DNA of 64,000 nucleotides from UBA935 sp031556725 (lineage in GTDB: Bacteria > Bacillota > Clostridia > Lachnospirales > Lachnospiraceae), in the NCBI GenBank assembly GCA_031556725.1, contig JAVBSL010000033.1, positions 1-64,000 on the forward strand, read 5' to 3'. Of this stretch, positions 51,387-60,929 are shown piece after piece. The translations under genes were made by a program, and so were the position numbers. Position 1 is the first letter of the stretch; each line of letters opens with the position of its first letter. The notes under the pieces are model-generated. The model searched no databases. It was not told the DNA's origin and worked only from the letters and a program-made list of their open reading frames with translations.

Positions 51387-51818
51387 ATGTTTATGGGTGA
51401 ATACAACCATACAGTCGATGTAAAAGGCAGACTGATCATCCCTTCCAAGTTTCGTGACAGCTTAGGCGACGAATTCGTGGTAACAAAGGGATTGGACGGT
51501 TGTTTATTTGTGTATGACAATGTAGAGTGGCAGGTTTTTGAAGAAAAGCTGAAAACCTTACCTTTAACCAATAAAGATGCAAGACAATTTGTCCGTTTCT
51601 TCCTGGCCGGTGCGGCTAATGTGGAAGTGGACAAGCAGGGAAGAATCCTGATTCCCAACGTACTGAGAGATTTTGCCGGAATAGATAAAGATGCCGTACT
51701 GATCGGTGTGGCCAGCAGAATTGAAATCTGGAGCAAGGAAAGATGGGAAGGCACAGCGGATTATCAAGACATGGAAGAGATTGCGGAGCATATGTCGGAG
51801 CTGGGACTGGGAATATAA
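51387..51818 (+). CDS. mraZ: Transcriptional regulator MraZ
   Basis: Two AbrB-like half-domains are visible: GEYNHTVDVKGRLIIPSKFR at residues 4-23 and VEVDKQGRILIPNVLRDFAG near 79-98. It forms a ring that binds repeats upstream of its own gene and represses the dcw operon. Four such repeats are at 51279-51313. The 143-residue length is standard, and rsmH follows after 16 bases. Confidence 0.97.
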   Translation: MFMGEYNHTVDVKGRLIIPSKFRDSLGDEFVVTKGLDGCLFVYDNVEWQVFEEKLKTLPLTNKDARQFVRFFLAGAANVEVDKQGRILIPNVLRDFAGIDKDAVLIGVASRIEIWSKERWEGTADYQDMEEIAEHMSELGLGI

Positions 51819-51834
51819 AAACAGGAGAGTACGA

Positions 51835-52779
51835 ATGGCGTTTTCACATGCATCTGTTTTATTAGAAGAGACAATCGAAGGACTGAAGATAAATCCTGAG
51901 GGTATATATGTAGATGGTACCTTAGGCGGCGGCGGACATGCCTCCCAGGTGGCAGCCAAGTTGTCAGGGAAGGGACGGCTGATCGGGATCGATCAGGATG
52001 AAGCAGCCATTGCGGCAGCCGGTGAACGTCTTGCAGAGTTTGGTGACAGAGTAACCATTGTGCGTAATAACTACCGGAATACCAAGAGTGTTCTCCAGGA
52101 ATTGCATATTGATAAGATTGACGGAATGATGTTAGATCTGGGTGTTTCATCCTATCAATTAGATACACTGGAACGAGGGTTTTCTTATAAATACGACACC
52201 GGATTAGATATGCGGATGGACACCAGACAAAGTATCAGTGCAAGAGAAATTATAAATGAGTATAGTGAAATGGATCTGTTCCGGGTAATCAGAGATTACG
52301 GAGAAGAGAAATTTGCCAAGAACATTGCAAAGCACATTGTCAGAGAAAGAACAGCGGATGCCATTAATACCACGGGGCAGCTGAATGAAATCATAAGAAA
52401 TGCAATCCCGGCAAAGATGCGGGCGGAAGGCGGACATCCTTCCAAAAGAACCTTTCAGGCGATTCGCATTGAATGTAACAAAGAATTGGAAGTGCTGCGG
52501 GAATCGGTAGAAGAGTTGATTACTCTGTTAAATCCGGGCGGAAGGTTATGTATTATTACCTTTCATTCGCTGGAGGACAGGATCGTTAAATCAATTTTCA
52601 GAAAATGTGAGAATCCTTGTACCTGTCCCACTAATTTTCCGGTATGTGTATGCGGGAAAGTAAGCATGGGTAAGGTGATTACCGGAAAACCAATCATTCC
52701 CAGTGAAAAAGAATGTCAAGTAAATAAGCGTGCAAAAAGCGCAAAACTGCGTGTTTTTGAAAAAGCAGGAAAGGAATAA
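51835..52779 (+). CDS. rsmH: 16S rRNA (cytosine-1402 N4) methyltransferase
   Basis: SVLLEETIEGL at the start, GGGGHASQ as the SAM-binding loop, DGMMLDLGVSSYQLD and the FHSLEDRIVK segment are RsmH/MraW signatures. It methylates C1402 in the 30S decoding centre. The frame stays open upstream into mraZ, but the ATG at 51835, after ACAGGAGAG, is the family start. The 314-residue length is normal. Confidence 0.97.
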   Translation: MAFSHASVLLEETIEGLKINPEGIYVDGTLGGGGHASQVAAKLSGKGRLIGIDQDEAAIAAAGERLAEFGDRVTIVRNNYRNTKSVLQELHIDKIDGMMLDLGVSSYQLDTLERGFSYKYDTGLDMRMDTRQSISAREIINEYSEMDLFRVIRDYGEEKFAKNIAKHIVRERTADAINTTGQLNEIIRNAIPAKMRAEGGHPSKRTFQAIRIECNKELEVLRESVEELITLLNPGGRLCIITFHSLEDRIVKSIFRKCENPCTCPTNFPVCVCGKVSMGKVITGKPIIPSEKECQVNKRAKSAKLRVFEKAGKE

Positions 52780-52782
52780 ATC

Positions 52783-53247
52783 ATGGCAGCGACTCAAGGA
52801 AGAGGATATGTGCAGGGCAATACGGTTAGAAAGCTGCAGACAGCACCAAACAGATACCCTGTCAGAATAGAAGAAACCCCCAGAAGGCAAATCAGTAACG
52901 CCACCAGAAAGAACAGAGAAAAAGCCCGCCATATGAATATGGGCTATGTACTTTTTCTGGTAACGGCAATGATTATTTCCGGTTTTATTTTAACCGGATA
53001 CATCGGTTTGCAGTCGGATATTACCAATAGTATCAAACATATTGCCAAATTGGAGAACCAGTTAAATAATTTAAAGCTTGCAAATGACGAGGAATATAGT
53101 AGAATAACTAATAGTGTTGATTTGGAGGAAATCAAAAGGATAGCCATTCAGGAATTGGGAATGCGTTATGCTGAGGAAGGTCAAATCATTGGATTTGTAA
53201 GCAGCGGAGATGATTACGTCAGACAGGTTGCAGATATTCCGGAATAA
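52783..53247 (+). CDS. ftsL: Cell division protein FtsL/septum formation initiator-like
   Basis: About 50 basic, disordered residues precede a single transmembrane segment near 53-75. A heptad-rich coiled coil (ITNSIKHIAKLENQLNNLK) and an ELGMRYAEEGQI segment of the FtsL/DivIC family follow. It would join FtsQ/DivIB at the septum to activate FtsW-PBP synthesis. Position between rsmH and the PBP gene supports FtsL rather than DivIC. Confidence 0.85.
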   Translation: MAATQGRGYVQGNTVRKLQTAPNRYPVRIEETPRRQISNATRKNREKARHMNMGYVLFLVTAMIISGFILTGYIGLQSDITNSIKHIAKLENQLNNLKLANDEEYSRITNSVDLEEIKRIAIQELGMRYAEEGQIIGFVSSGDDYVRQVADIPE

Positions 53248-53259
53248 GCAGGTGTTTAA

Positions 53260-55491
53260 GTGGACAAACAGGTTAACAGGAACCAGGGGATAAAAAATCA
53301 AAAATTTACAACAAAAATGCAGAAAAAGCTGGTGGTACTATTTATTATAGTATTTCTGGCTTTTGTGGGGTTATCCGCCCGGCTTATCATGATTACCAGA
53401 GAGAGCGGAGATCAGTATAAAAAACAGGTATTATCCCAGCAAAGATATGACAGTACCGTAATTCCATATAAACGCGGGGCAATCCTGGACTCCAGAGGAA
53501 CCAGCCTGGCTATCAGTGAAAAAGTATATAATGTAGTATTAGATGCCAAAGCATTATTGGAAAATGAAGAATATTTAGAACCCACATTGGAAGCATTGCG
53601 GATGCAGTTTGGTTTCGATACGGGAAGTATCAGAACTTACTTAAATGACAATCCGTCTTCTCAGTATTATGTCCTTGCCAAACGGCTTACTTATGAAGAA
53701 ATAGCCGGCTTCAGGGAAATACAGGCAGATGCAGAAAAAGGAAAAGTGGTAAAGGGCATCTGGTTTGAAGAGGAGTATAAGAGAGCTTATCCAAACAATA
53801 CTCTCGCCTGTGATTTGATCGGCTTTACTACCAGTGATAACCGTGGTTTATATGGATTAGAGGAATATTATAATGATATTCTTTCAGGGACAGCCGGCCG
53901 GGAATATGGCTACTTGAATGAGGATGCCGAACTGGAGAGGACCACCATCGCAGCGGTAGACGGCAACAGCATTGTGACCACCATTGACGCCAATATCCAG
54001 GGAATCGTAGAAAAATATCTGAAAAAATTCAATGAAAAACATGCCAACGAGTACCATGAAGGAAATGGAGCTAACAATGTAGGCTGTATTATTATGGAAG
54101 TGGACACCGGTAATATTCTGGCCATGGCAAGTTATCCTAATTTTGATTTAAACGATATTAAGAATACCGATGCCCTGTTGGGTATGACCATGGTGGATGC
54201 TGACGGAAAGAAAGTCTTGCCGACGGCCTATATCAACGAAGAAATTCTGGCCGAAATGGAAGAAGGTGTACTTTCCCAGAATTTTAATGCCCTTTGGAAA
54301 AATTTCTGTATTGTAGATACCTATGAACCGGGTTCGGTTACGAAACCTTTTACCGTAGCCACGGGCATCGAAAGCGGCAGTATCATCGGTAATGAAGTTT
54401 ATAATTGTGAAGGTTCTCTGGATGTGGGAGATCATACCATCAAATGCCATAATAAATATGGTGACGGGCTGCTGTCGGTTGCCGATGCAGTAAAAATTTC
54501 CTGTAACGTTTGCATGATGAAGATCGGTCAGGCTATCGGTAAAGACACTTTTGTTGATTTCCAGCATATTTTCAATTTTGGACTAAAAACTAATGTTGAT
54601 CTGGCCGGGGAAGCCAGGACGGCCAGTCTTGTGTACGGTAAAACCAATATGCGTTCGGCAGAGCTTGCCACCTGTACCTTTGGCCAGGGCTTTAATACTA
54701 CCATGATCCAGACGATAACTGCTTTTTGCTCGCTGGTTAACGGCGGCAATTATTATGAACCTCACGTGGTCAGCAAAATTGTCAGCCCTACCGGTGCGAC
54801 GGTACAAAATATCGAACCCAGATTGTTAAAACAGACGATTTCACCGGAAACCTCAGATATCGTCAGAGAATTTTGTAATCTGGTGGTATCCGAAGAAGAT
54901 GGTACCGGCAGGACAGCCAGACCGGCAGGATACCGGATCGGCGGAAAAACCGGGACAGCTGAGACGGTACCCAGAGATAAGATAAACTATGTAGTATCTT
55001 TTATGGGTTATGCTCCGGCAGACAATCCGCAAATTGCTATTTATGTAGTAGTAGACCGGCCCAACGTAAGATTACAGGATGATGCCAAATATGCCACATA
55101 CCTGGTGAAGGATATTTTAACCGAAGTATTGCCTTATCTGAAGATATATATGACCGAAGAACTTTCCGAAAAAGAACGTGCGGATCTGGAAGCCCTGCAA
55201 TTGGAAATCATAACTCCGGTAGTACCGGATGATCAAACAAAAGAGGGTGAAGATACGGAGGGAGAAGGGACAGAAGGAGAAGCAGAAAATACAGAGGGCG
55301 GAGAATCGGATAGTAAACAAACAAAAATATGGAAGACTTTTGCCATTGATCCGGCCACCGGCTATGCCGTAGACCCCAACACCGGAGATTATGTAGATCC
55401 GGTCACAGGGGCAGTTATCGGCGGCAGCTTTGCAACGGAAAATACGGAACAGATATTGCCACCGGCGGGGGAAGACACAGGTGCACCGTAA
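53260..55491 (+). CDS. Class B penicillin-binding protein (FtsI/PBP2-like transpeptidase)
   Basis: A transmembrane segment near 24-46 is followed by a dimerisation domain and the transpeptidase with S359-V-T-K362, the S-C-N motif at about 414-416 and K563-T-G. It crosslinks septal peptidoglycan. After the domain a long Glu/Gly/Thr-rich tail ends in three DP-x-TG units with an eight-residue period near 700-725. No PASTA domain is present. The start is GTG with AGGTG five bases upstream. It is the first of two class B PBPs in a row. Confidence 0.95.
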   Translation: MDKQVNRNQGIKNQKFTTKMQKKLVVLFIIVFLAFVGLSARLIMITRESGDQYKKQVLSQQRYDSTVIPYKRGAILDSRGTSLAISEKVYNVVLDAKALLENEEYLEPTLEALRMQFGFDTGSIRTYLNDNPSSQYYVLAKRLTYEEIAGFREIQADAEKGKVVKGIWFEEEYKRAYPNNTLACDLIGFTTSDNRGLYGLEEYYNDILSGTAGREYGYLNEDAELERTTIAAVDGNSIVTTIDANIQGIVEKYLKKFNEKHANEYHEGNGANNVGCIIMEVDTGNILAMASYPNFDLNDIKNTDALLGMTMVDADGKKVLPTAYINEEILAEMEEGVLSQNFNALWKNFCIVDTYEPGSVTKPFTVATGIESGSIIGNEVYNCEGSLDVGDHTIKCHNKYGDGLLSVADAVKISCNVCMMKIGQAIGKDTFVDFQHIFNFGLKTNVDLAGEARTASLVYGKTNMRSAELATCTFGQGFNTTMIQTITAFCSLVNGGNYYEPHVVSKIVSPTGATVQNIEPRLLKQTISPETSDIVREFCNLVVSEEDGTGRTARPAGYRIGGKTGTAETVPRDKINYVVSFMGYAPADNPQIAIYVVVDRPNVRLQDDAKYATYLVKDILTEVLPYLKIYMTEELSEKERADLEALQLEIITPVVPDDQTKEGEDTEGEGTEGEAENTEGGESDSKQTKIWKTFAIDPATGYAVDPNTGDYVDPVTGAVIGGSFATENTEQILPPAGEDTGAP

Positions 55492-55516
55492 ATAGATATT
55501 CTAAAGATACGTGAAT

Positions 55517-55565
55517 AACCTCATGGAAAAGGTAATAGATTGTAGTAATACCTTTTTTATGAGGT
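55517..55565 (+). other. Inter-PBP hairpin overlapping a ribosome binding site
   Basis: AACCTCAT (55517-55524) and its continuation AAAAGGTA pair with TACCTTTT and ATGAGGTT (to 55565). The inner part looks like a terminator stem with a T-run, while the outer part covers GAGG, the ribosome binding site of the next PBP gene. Confidence 0.55.
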
Positions 55566-55569
55566 TTCT

Positions 55570-57300
55570 ATGCTAAAAAACAAAACCTATAATCGTAAGA
55601 AGATTGTAACGGTATTTTTTCTTTGTATGGCAATATTTCTTTTGTTTACAGGGCGTTTGGTCTATTTGATGGTTTTTCGCTCTGATTATTATTCCGAGCA
55701 GGCGAAACAGCTTCACGAAAGAGAACGCAGCATTAAAGCGGCAAGGGGACGGATTATCGACGCCACAGGAACGGTAATTGCCGATAATAAGACCGTGTGT
55801 ACCGTTTCGGTTATCTATAATCAGGTCACTAACCGGGATGAGGTTATCAAGGTCTTGTGCCGGGAACTGGATCTGACGGAAGAATACGTCCGTAAACGCG
55901 TCGAAAAGTATTCAGCCATCGAGCGGATCAAAAGCAATGTGGACAAAGAGACCGGTGACCGGATCAGGGATTATGATCTTGCCGGTGTAAAGGTGGATGA
56001 AGATTATAAAAGATATTACCCCTATGATACCCTGGCATCTAAGGTGCTTGGTTTTACCGGTGGGGATAATCAGGGAATCATCGGTCTTGAGGTTATTTAT
56101 GAAGAATATTTGAAGGGAAAAGAGGGAACTATTTTAACGGTAACCGATGCCAAGGGAGTGGAACTGGATGCCGCGGGGGAAGAGCGGATCGACCCAATCA
56201 GCGGCAATGACCTGTATATCAGTCTGGATATGAACATTCAAAGCTATGCTACCCAACTAGCCGATCAGGTGATGGAAAATAAGCAGGCTGACAGCGTCTC
56301 GATTCTGGTAATGAATCCTCAAAACGGGGAAGTTATGGCTATGGCCAATGTACCGGAGTTTAATTTAAATCAGCCCTATACTTTAAACAATGGCATAGAT
56401 GCTTCCACATTGTCACAGGAGGAACTGCAGAATCAGTTAAACGGTATGTGGCGAAATGGCTGCATTAACGATACTTATGAACCCGGTTCGACCTTTAAGA
56501 TCATTACGGCAGCGGCCGGATTGGAAGAAGGGGTGGTATCTTTATCAGACACCTTCAGCTGCCCGGGATATGTTATGGTGGAGGATCGTCGAATCAGATG
56601 TCATAAGACCACCGGCCATGGGCATCAGGACTTTACCCTGGCTGCCATGAACAGCTGTAATCCGGTTTTTGTAACTGTGGGAATGCGGTTGGGAGTGGAT
56701 AATTTTTATAAATATTTTCAGCAGTTTGAGTTACTTAAAAAAACCGGAATTGATCTGCCCGGTGAAGCTGCCACAATTATGCATAAAAAAGAAAATATGA
56801 AGGCCGTGGAGCTGGCAACAGTGGCTTTCGGCCAATCCTTCCAGATCACCCCCATTCAACTGGCGGTAACCGCATCTTCGATTGTCAACGGCGGCACCAG
56901 AGTAACGCCGCATTTTGCTGTAAAATCGGTAAGCCGGAAAGGGGAAGAAATAGAAAAATTTACTTTTCCCACAACGGAACATATTGTTTCCGCAGAAACC
57001 TCGGAAACCATGCGAACAGTCTTGGAGCAGGTGGTGGAAAACGGAACCGGAAAGAACGCCTATGTGGAAGGCCAGCGGATCGGCGGCAAAACCGCAACCA
57101 GCCAGACCCTGCCCAGAGGAAGCGGCCGCTATATTGCATCATTTATCGGATTTGCACCGGCGGATAATCCCCAGGTTTTGGCTCTTGTAATTATCAATAA
57201 TCCCCAGGGCGTTTATTATGGCGGGCAGGTGGCGGCACCGGTAATAGGACAGCTTTTTGAAAATATTCTTCCTTATTTGGATAAAATAGATTATAATTGA
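55570..57300 (+). CDS. Class B penicillin-binding protein, SpoVD-like
   Basis: A transmembrane segment near 11-33 precedes the dimerisation domain and the transpeptidase, with S307-T-F-K310 and S362-C-N364. The third motif reads K507-T-A509 instead of the usual KTG. It is a second PBP immediately after the septal PBP, a place where spore formers carry SpoVD, which builds spore cortex. There is no PASTA domain, unlike B. subtilis SpoVD. Its ribosome binding site lies in the 3' arm of a hairpin, so expression may be uncoupled from the upstream PBP. Confidence 0.92.
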   Translation: MLKNKTYNRKKIVTVFFLCMAIFLLFTGRLVYLMVFRSDYYSEQAKQLHERERSIKAARGRIIDATGTVIADNKTVCTVSVIYNQVTNRDEVIKVLCRELDLTEEYVRKRVEKYSAIERIKSNVDKETGDRIRDYDLAGVKVDEDYKRYYPYDTLASKVLGFTGGDNQGIIGLEVIYEEYLKGKEGTILTVTDAKGVELDAAGEERIDPISGNDLYISLDMNIQSYATQLADQVMENKQADSVSILVMNPQNGEVMAMANVPEFNLNQPYTLNNGIDASTLSQEELQNQLNGMWRNGCINDTYEPGSTFKIITAAAGLEEGVVSLSDTFSCPGYVMVEDRRIRCHKTTGHGHQDFTLAAMNSCNPVFVTVGMRLGVDNFYKYFQQFELLKKTGIDLPGEAATIMHKKENMKAVELATVAFGQSFQITPIQLAVTASSIVNGGTRVTPHFAVKSVSRKGEEIEKFTFPTTEHIVSAETSETMRTVLEQVVENGTGKNAYVEGQRIGGKTATSQTLPRGSGRYIASFIGFAPADNPQVLALVIINNPQGVYYGGQVAAPVIGQLFENILPYLDKIDYN

Positions 57301-57352
57301 AGGGTCATTCTTTTGAGTGACTAAGGTATTGTAGGAAAGGTTGAAGATTAAG

Positions 57353-58309
57353 ATGAATACAACGATTGTAATACCGGTTATTATATCTTTTGTAATTAGT
57401 GTTTTACTGGGTCCTTTTATTATCCCTTTTTTGCGAAAGCTGAAGGTGGGGCAGACAGTCAGAGATGATGGCCCGCAGACCCATTTAAAGAAAGCAGGCA
57501 CGCCGACTATGGGCGGAATTCTGATTTTGATTAGTATTGTAGCAACTTCGCTGTTGTATGTAAAAGACTATCCGCGAATTATTCCGATTCTGTTTTCCGC
57601 TTTGGGATTTGGATTGATTGGTTTTCTGGATGACTATATTAAAGTGGTTTTAAAACGGTCCATGGGTTTGCGGGCTTGGCAAAAGATGCTGGGGCAGCTT
57701 CTGGTAACGGGTATTTTGGCTTATTATATGATTAGCCGGCTGGATATTTCCATGGCCATGAAAATTCCCTTTGTGTCTGGGAAATATGTGGATTTTGGTT
57801 TGTTAAATATTCCGATTTTATTTTTTATTGTGATAGCTACTGTTAATGGGACGAATTTTACCGACGGACTGGACGGATTGGCAAGCAGTGTGACAGTTTT
57901 GGTGGCCACCTTTTTCTCGGTGGTGTCCATCGGCATGGATGCCGGTATTTCACCGGTTACCTGTGCAGTAGTAGGTGCTTTGCTGGGATTTTTATTGTTT
58001 AATGTACATCCGGCCAGTGTATTTATGGGAGATACGGGTTCCCTGGCGTTGGGCGGGTTTGTTGCTGCCAGTGCATATATGACGCAAATGCAATTGTTTA
58101 TACCGATCGTGGGTTTGGTGTACATGGTGGAAGTGCTGTCGGTGATCATCCAGGTGTCCTATTTTAAGATCAGCGGCGGGAAGCGGGTTTTCAAGATGGC
58201 GCCCATTCATCATCATTTTGAATTGTGTGGCTGGAAAGAGACGAAAGTTGTTGCCGTGTTTGCGATCGTAACGGCAATTTTATGCCTGCTGGCATTACTC
58301 GGTATTTAA
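57353..58309 (+). CDS. mraY: Phospho-N-acetylmuramoyl-pentapeptide-transferase
   Basis: Ten membrane segments are interspersed with MraY landmarks: GTPTMGG, GFLDDYIK with catalytic aspartates, NGTNFTDGLDGLA, FMGDTGSLALGG and MAPIHHHFE. It makes lipid I from UDP-MurNAc-pentapeptide and undecaprenyl phosphate. A TTG at 57341 is in frame, but the ATG at 57353 gives the usual N-terminus. It is about 50 bases after the second PBP. Confidence 0.97.
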   Translation: MNTTIVIPVIISFVISVLLGPFIIPFLRKLKVGQTVRDDGPQTHLKKAGTPTMGGILILISIVATSLLYVKDYPRIIPILFSALGFGLIGFLDDYIKVVLKRSMGLRAWQKMLGQLLVTGILAYYMISRLDISMAMKIPFVSGKYVDFGLLNIPILFFIVIATVNGTNFTDGLDGLASSVTVLVATFFSVVSIGMDAGISPVTCAVVGALLGFLLFNVHPASVFMGDTGSLALGGFVAASAYMTQMQLFIPIVGLVYMVEVLSVIIQVSYFKISGGKRVFKMAPIHHHFELCGWKETKVVAVFAIVTAILCLLALLGI

Positions 58310-58330
58310 ATGAAAGAAGGTTATTGTTAA

Positions 58331-59677
58331 ATGGATATTCAGTTAGTTGGAAAAAAGGTATTGGTAGTAGGCAGCGGAATCAGCGGAATCGGAGCAGTAA
58401 AGCTTTTGAACCGGATCGGTGCCGTGCCGATATTATATGATGCTAATGAAAAAGTGAAAATACCGGAGGACGTTAAGGCCGAAATTATTTTAGGTGAATT
58501 GCCGGAGGACGTACTTGCCGAGATACCGGTAGCGGTTATAAGCCCGGGAGTACCCATGGAAGCGGAAGCGGTGCTGAAGCTTAAAGAATATCAGATTCCC
58601 ATTTGGGGTGAAGTGGAACTGGGATTTACCTGTGCGAAAGGCAGTGTTATCGCCATAACCGGAACCAATGGTAAGACCACCACCACCACCTTGGTAGGGG
58701 AGATTATGAAAGCCTGTTGTCCATCAGTTTATGTGGTGGGGAATATCGGCAGGCCCTATACGGAAATTGCCATGGAAACAACGGAAGAGACAGTGACAGT
58801 AGCAGAAATCAGCAGCTTTCAATTAGAGACGATCAGCACCTTTTCACCTAAGGTTTCAGCCATTTTAAATATCACGCCGGATCATTTGGATCGGCATAAA
58901 ACCATGGACTGTTACGTAAAGATGAAAGAGAAGGTTGCTGAAAACCAAACTGCTGCGGATACATGTATCTTAAACTATGAAAATGAATTCACCAGAGATT
59001 TTGGAATTGGGTGTCCGGCCGGGGTGGTTTACTTTTCTTCTGCCAGAGCATTGGAAAATGGCTATTATCTGAAGGATGAACATATTTATTTTGCAAAAGA
59101 TCAAAAAGAACAGTGCCTGATGAGTATTCATGAGATGAATCTGGTGGGCATCTGTAATGTGGAAAATGTTATGGCCGCTATTGCAATTTGCAGCAGCATG
59201 CAGGTACCCATGGATGTGATTTTAGATACGGTTAAGAAGTTTCGGGCAGTGGAACACCGGATTGAATTTGTGGCAACCAAAGGCGGCGTGGATTATTACA
59301 ATGATTCCAAGGGAACTAATCCGGATGCCGCCATTCAAGGAATTAGGGCCATGTCAAAACCCACGGTACTGCTGGGGGGAGGATATGATAAGGGCAGCGA
59401 ATATGATGAATGGATAGAAGCATTCAATGGGAAGGTAAAAGCGTTTATACTAGTGGGAGAAACCAGGGATAAGATTGCCCGTTGTGCCGCCAGGCATGGA
59501 ATCAACAATGTGATTTTGGCAGATACCTTTGAAGAGGCACTGAATATATGCAAAGAACAGGCCCAGACAGGGGATGCGGTATTGCTCTCACCGGCTTGTG
59601 CAAGCTGGGGAATGTTTCCCAATTATGAAGTGCGGGGAAACTGTTTTAAAGAATTTGTATTGGCTTTGGAAGAGTAG
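58331..59677 (+). CDS. murD: UDP-N-acetylmuramoylalanine--D-glutamate ligase
   Basis: The N-terminal Rossmann motif VVGSGISGIGAV binds the UDP-sugar, the P-loop GTNGKTTTT is near residue 112, and NDSKGTNPDA is the MurD-specific segment. It adds D-Glu to UDP-MurNAc-L-Ala. The 448-residue length is standard. It lies 21 bases after mraY. Confidence 0.97.
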   Translation: MDIQLVGKKVLVVGSGISGIGAVKLLNRIGAVPILYDANEKVKIPEDVKAEIILGELPEDVLAEIPVAVISPGVPMEAEAVLKLKEYQIPIWGEVELGFTCAKGSVIAITGTNGKTTTTTLVGEIMKACCPSVYVVGNIGRPYTEIAMETTEETVTVAEISSFQLETISTFSPKVSAILNITPDHLDRHKTMDCYVKMKEKVAENQTAADTCILNYENEFTRDFGIGCPAGVVYFSSARALENGYYLKDEHIYFAKDQKEQCLMSIHEMNLVGICNVENVMAAIAICSSMQVPMDVILDTVKKFRAVEHRIEFVATKGGVDYYNDSKGTNPDAAIQGIRAMSKPTVLLGGGYDKGSEYDEWIEAFNGKVKAFILVGETRDKIARCAARHGINNVILADTFEEALNICKEQAQTGDAVLLSPACASWGMFPNYEVRGNCFKEFVLALEE

Positions 59678-59710
59678 AAATTATTTTAAAGCAGAATAGG
59701 AGAACGTGGT

Positions 59711-60847
59711 TTGGCGAGAAAAAAAGAAGAAAGCTATTTTGACTACACTCTATTGTTCATTGTGTTGTTTTTATTGGGCTTTGGGCTAATAATGGTATAT
59801 TCGGTCAGTTCCTATGAAGCCAATCTGGAATTGGGCGATTCTACTTTTTATCTGCGAAAGCAGTTGTTTGCAACAATAGTAGGATTAGTTGGAATGATTT
59901 TTGTGGCTAACGTACCGTATCACTTTTGGGAACGTTTTGCCACCTTGGCGTACATAGTATCTACCGTACTGATTTTGTTGATTATCCCTTTTGGTGTGGT
60001 CAGAAATGGAGCCAAAAGATGGTTATACATAGGAAGTTTGTCCTTACAGCCAGCGGAAGTTGCCAAACTGGGTATGATATTATTTTTGGCCAGTCTGATC
60101 TGTAAAATGGGAAAAGGCATTCGCAGTCAAAAAGGTTTTTTTACTGTATTGCTGGTTCCGGTGCCTATTTGCTTGATGGTATGGATTATTACTAAGAATA
60201 TGAGTTCGGCTATTATTATCTTTGGCATTGCCCTGCTGATGTTATTTGTGGCCAGCCCTGAATACAAAAGATTTATATTGCTGGGAATAGCCGGCGTAGC
60301 GGTGGCGGCTTTGGGAGTATTTGCCATTGTCAACATGGCCGGTTCGGAGTCCATGGGATTTCGTGGTGCCCGTATTCTGGCCTGGCTGGATCCTGAAGCA
60401 TATGCTTCGGGCAAGGGCTTTCAGACCCTCCAGGCGTTGTACGCCATTGGTTCCGGAGGCGTTCTGGGCAAAGGCTTAGGGCAGAGCATGCAGAAACTGG
60501 GTTTTTTGCCGGAAGCGCAGAATGATATGATTTTTTCTATCATTTGTGAAGAACTGGGACTATTCGGAGCAATTGCTGTTATTATGATGTTTTTACTTTT
60601 GATCTGGCGTTTTATGGTAATTGCCAATAATGCCCCGGATTTGTTTGGAGCCTTGCTGGTAGTGGGGGTTATGGGGCATATCGCCATCCAGGTTATTTTG
60701 AACATCGGGGTAGTAACCAATACCATTCCCAATACCGGAATTTCCCTGCCATTTATCAGTTATGGCGGTTCATCGGTAATGTTTTTGATGATTGAAATAG
60801 GCTTGGTGTTAAGTGTGGCCAAGGGCATCCGGCTGAAAGATTTATAG
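59711..60847 (+). CDS. ftsW: SEDS-family glycosyltransferase FtsW
   Basis: The 378-residue protein has ten hydrophobic segments and SEDS landmarks: MVYSVSSYEA near the N-terminus, the catalytic loop region LGKGLGQS..FLPEAQNDMIF, and FISYGGSSVM at the end. In this operon it polymerises glycan with the PBP at the septum. RodA is the alternative but context favours FtsW. The start is TTG with AGGAG upstream. murG, which often follows ftsW, is absent. Confidence 0.94.
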   Translation: MARKKEESYFDYTLLFIVLFLLGFGLIMVYSVSSYEANLELGDSTFYLRKQLFATIVGLVGMIFVANVPYHFWERFATLAYIVSTVLILLIIPFGVVRNGAKRWLYIGSLSLQPAEVAKLGMILFLASLICKMGKGIRSQKGFFTVLLVPVPICLMVWIITKNMSSAIIIFGIALLMLFVASPEYKRFILLGIAGVAVAALGVFAIVNMAGSESMGFRGARILAWLDPEAYASGKGFQTLQALYAIGSGGVLGKGLGQSMQKLGFLPEAQNDMIFSIICEELGLFGAIAVIMMFLLLIWRFMVIANNAPDLFGALLVVGVMGHIAIQVILNIGVVTNTIPNTGISLPFISYGGSSVMFLMIEIGLVLSVAKGIRLKDL

Positions 60848-60929
60848 TACAAGATACATTTGAATAAACTCTCCATATAAATAGAATAGGTCTTTTATTG
60901 AATCTAAACCGAAAGGGAAAGGTGAAGCT

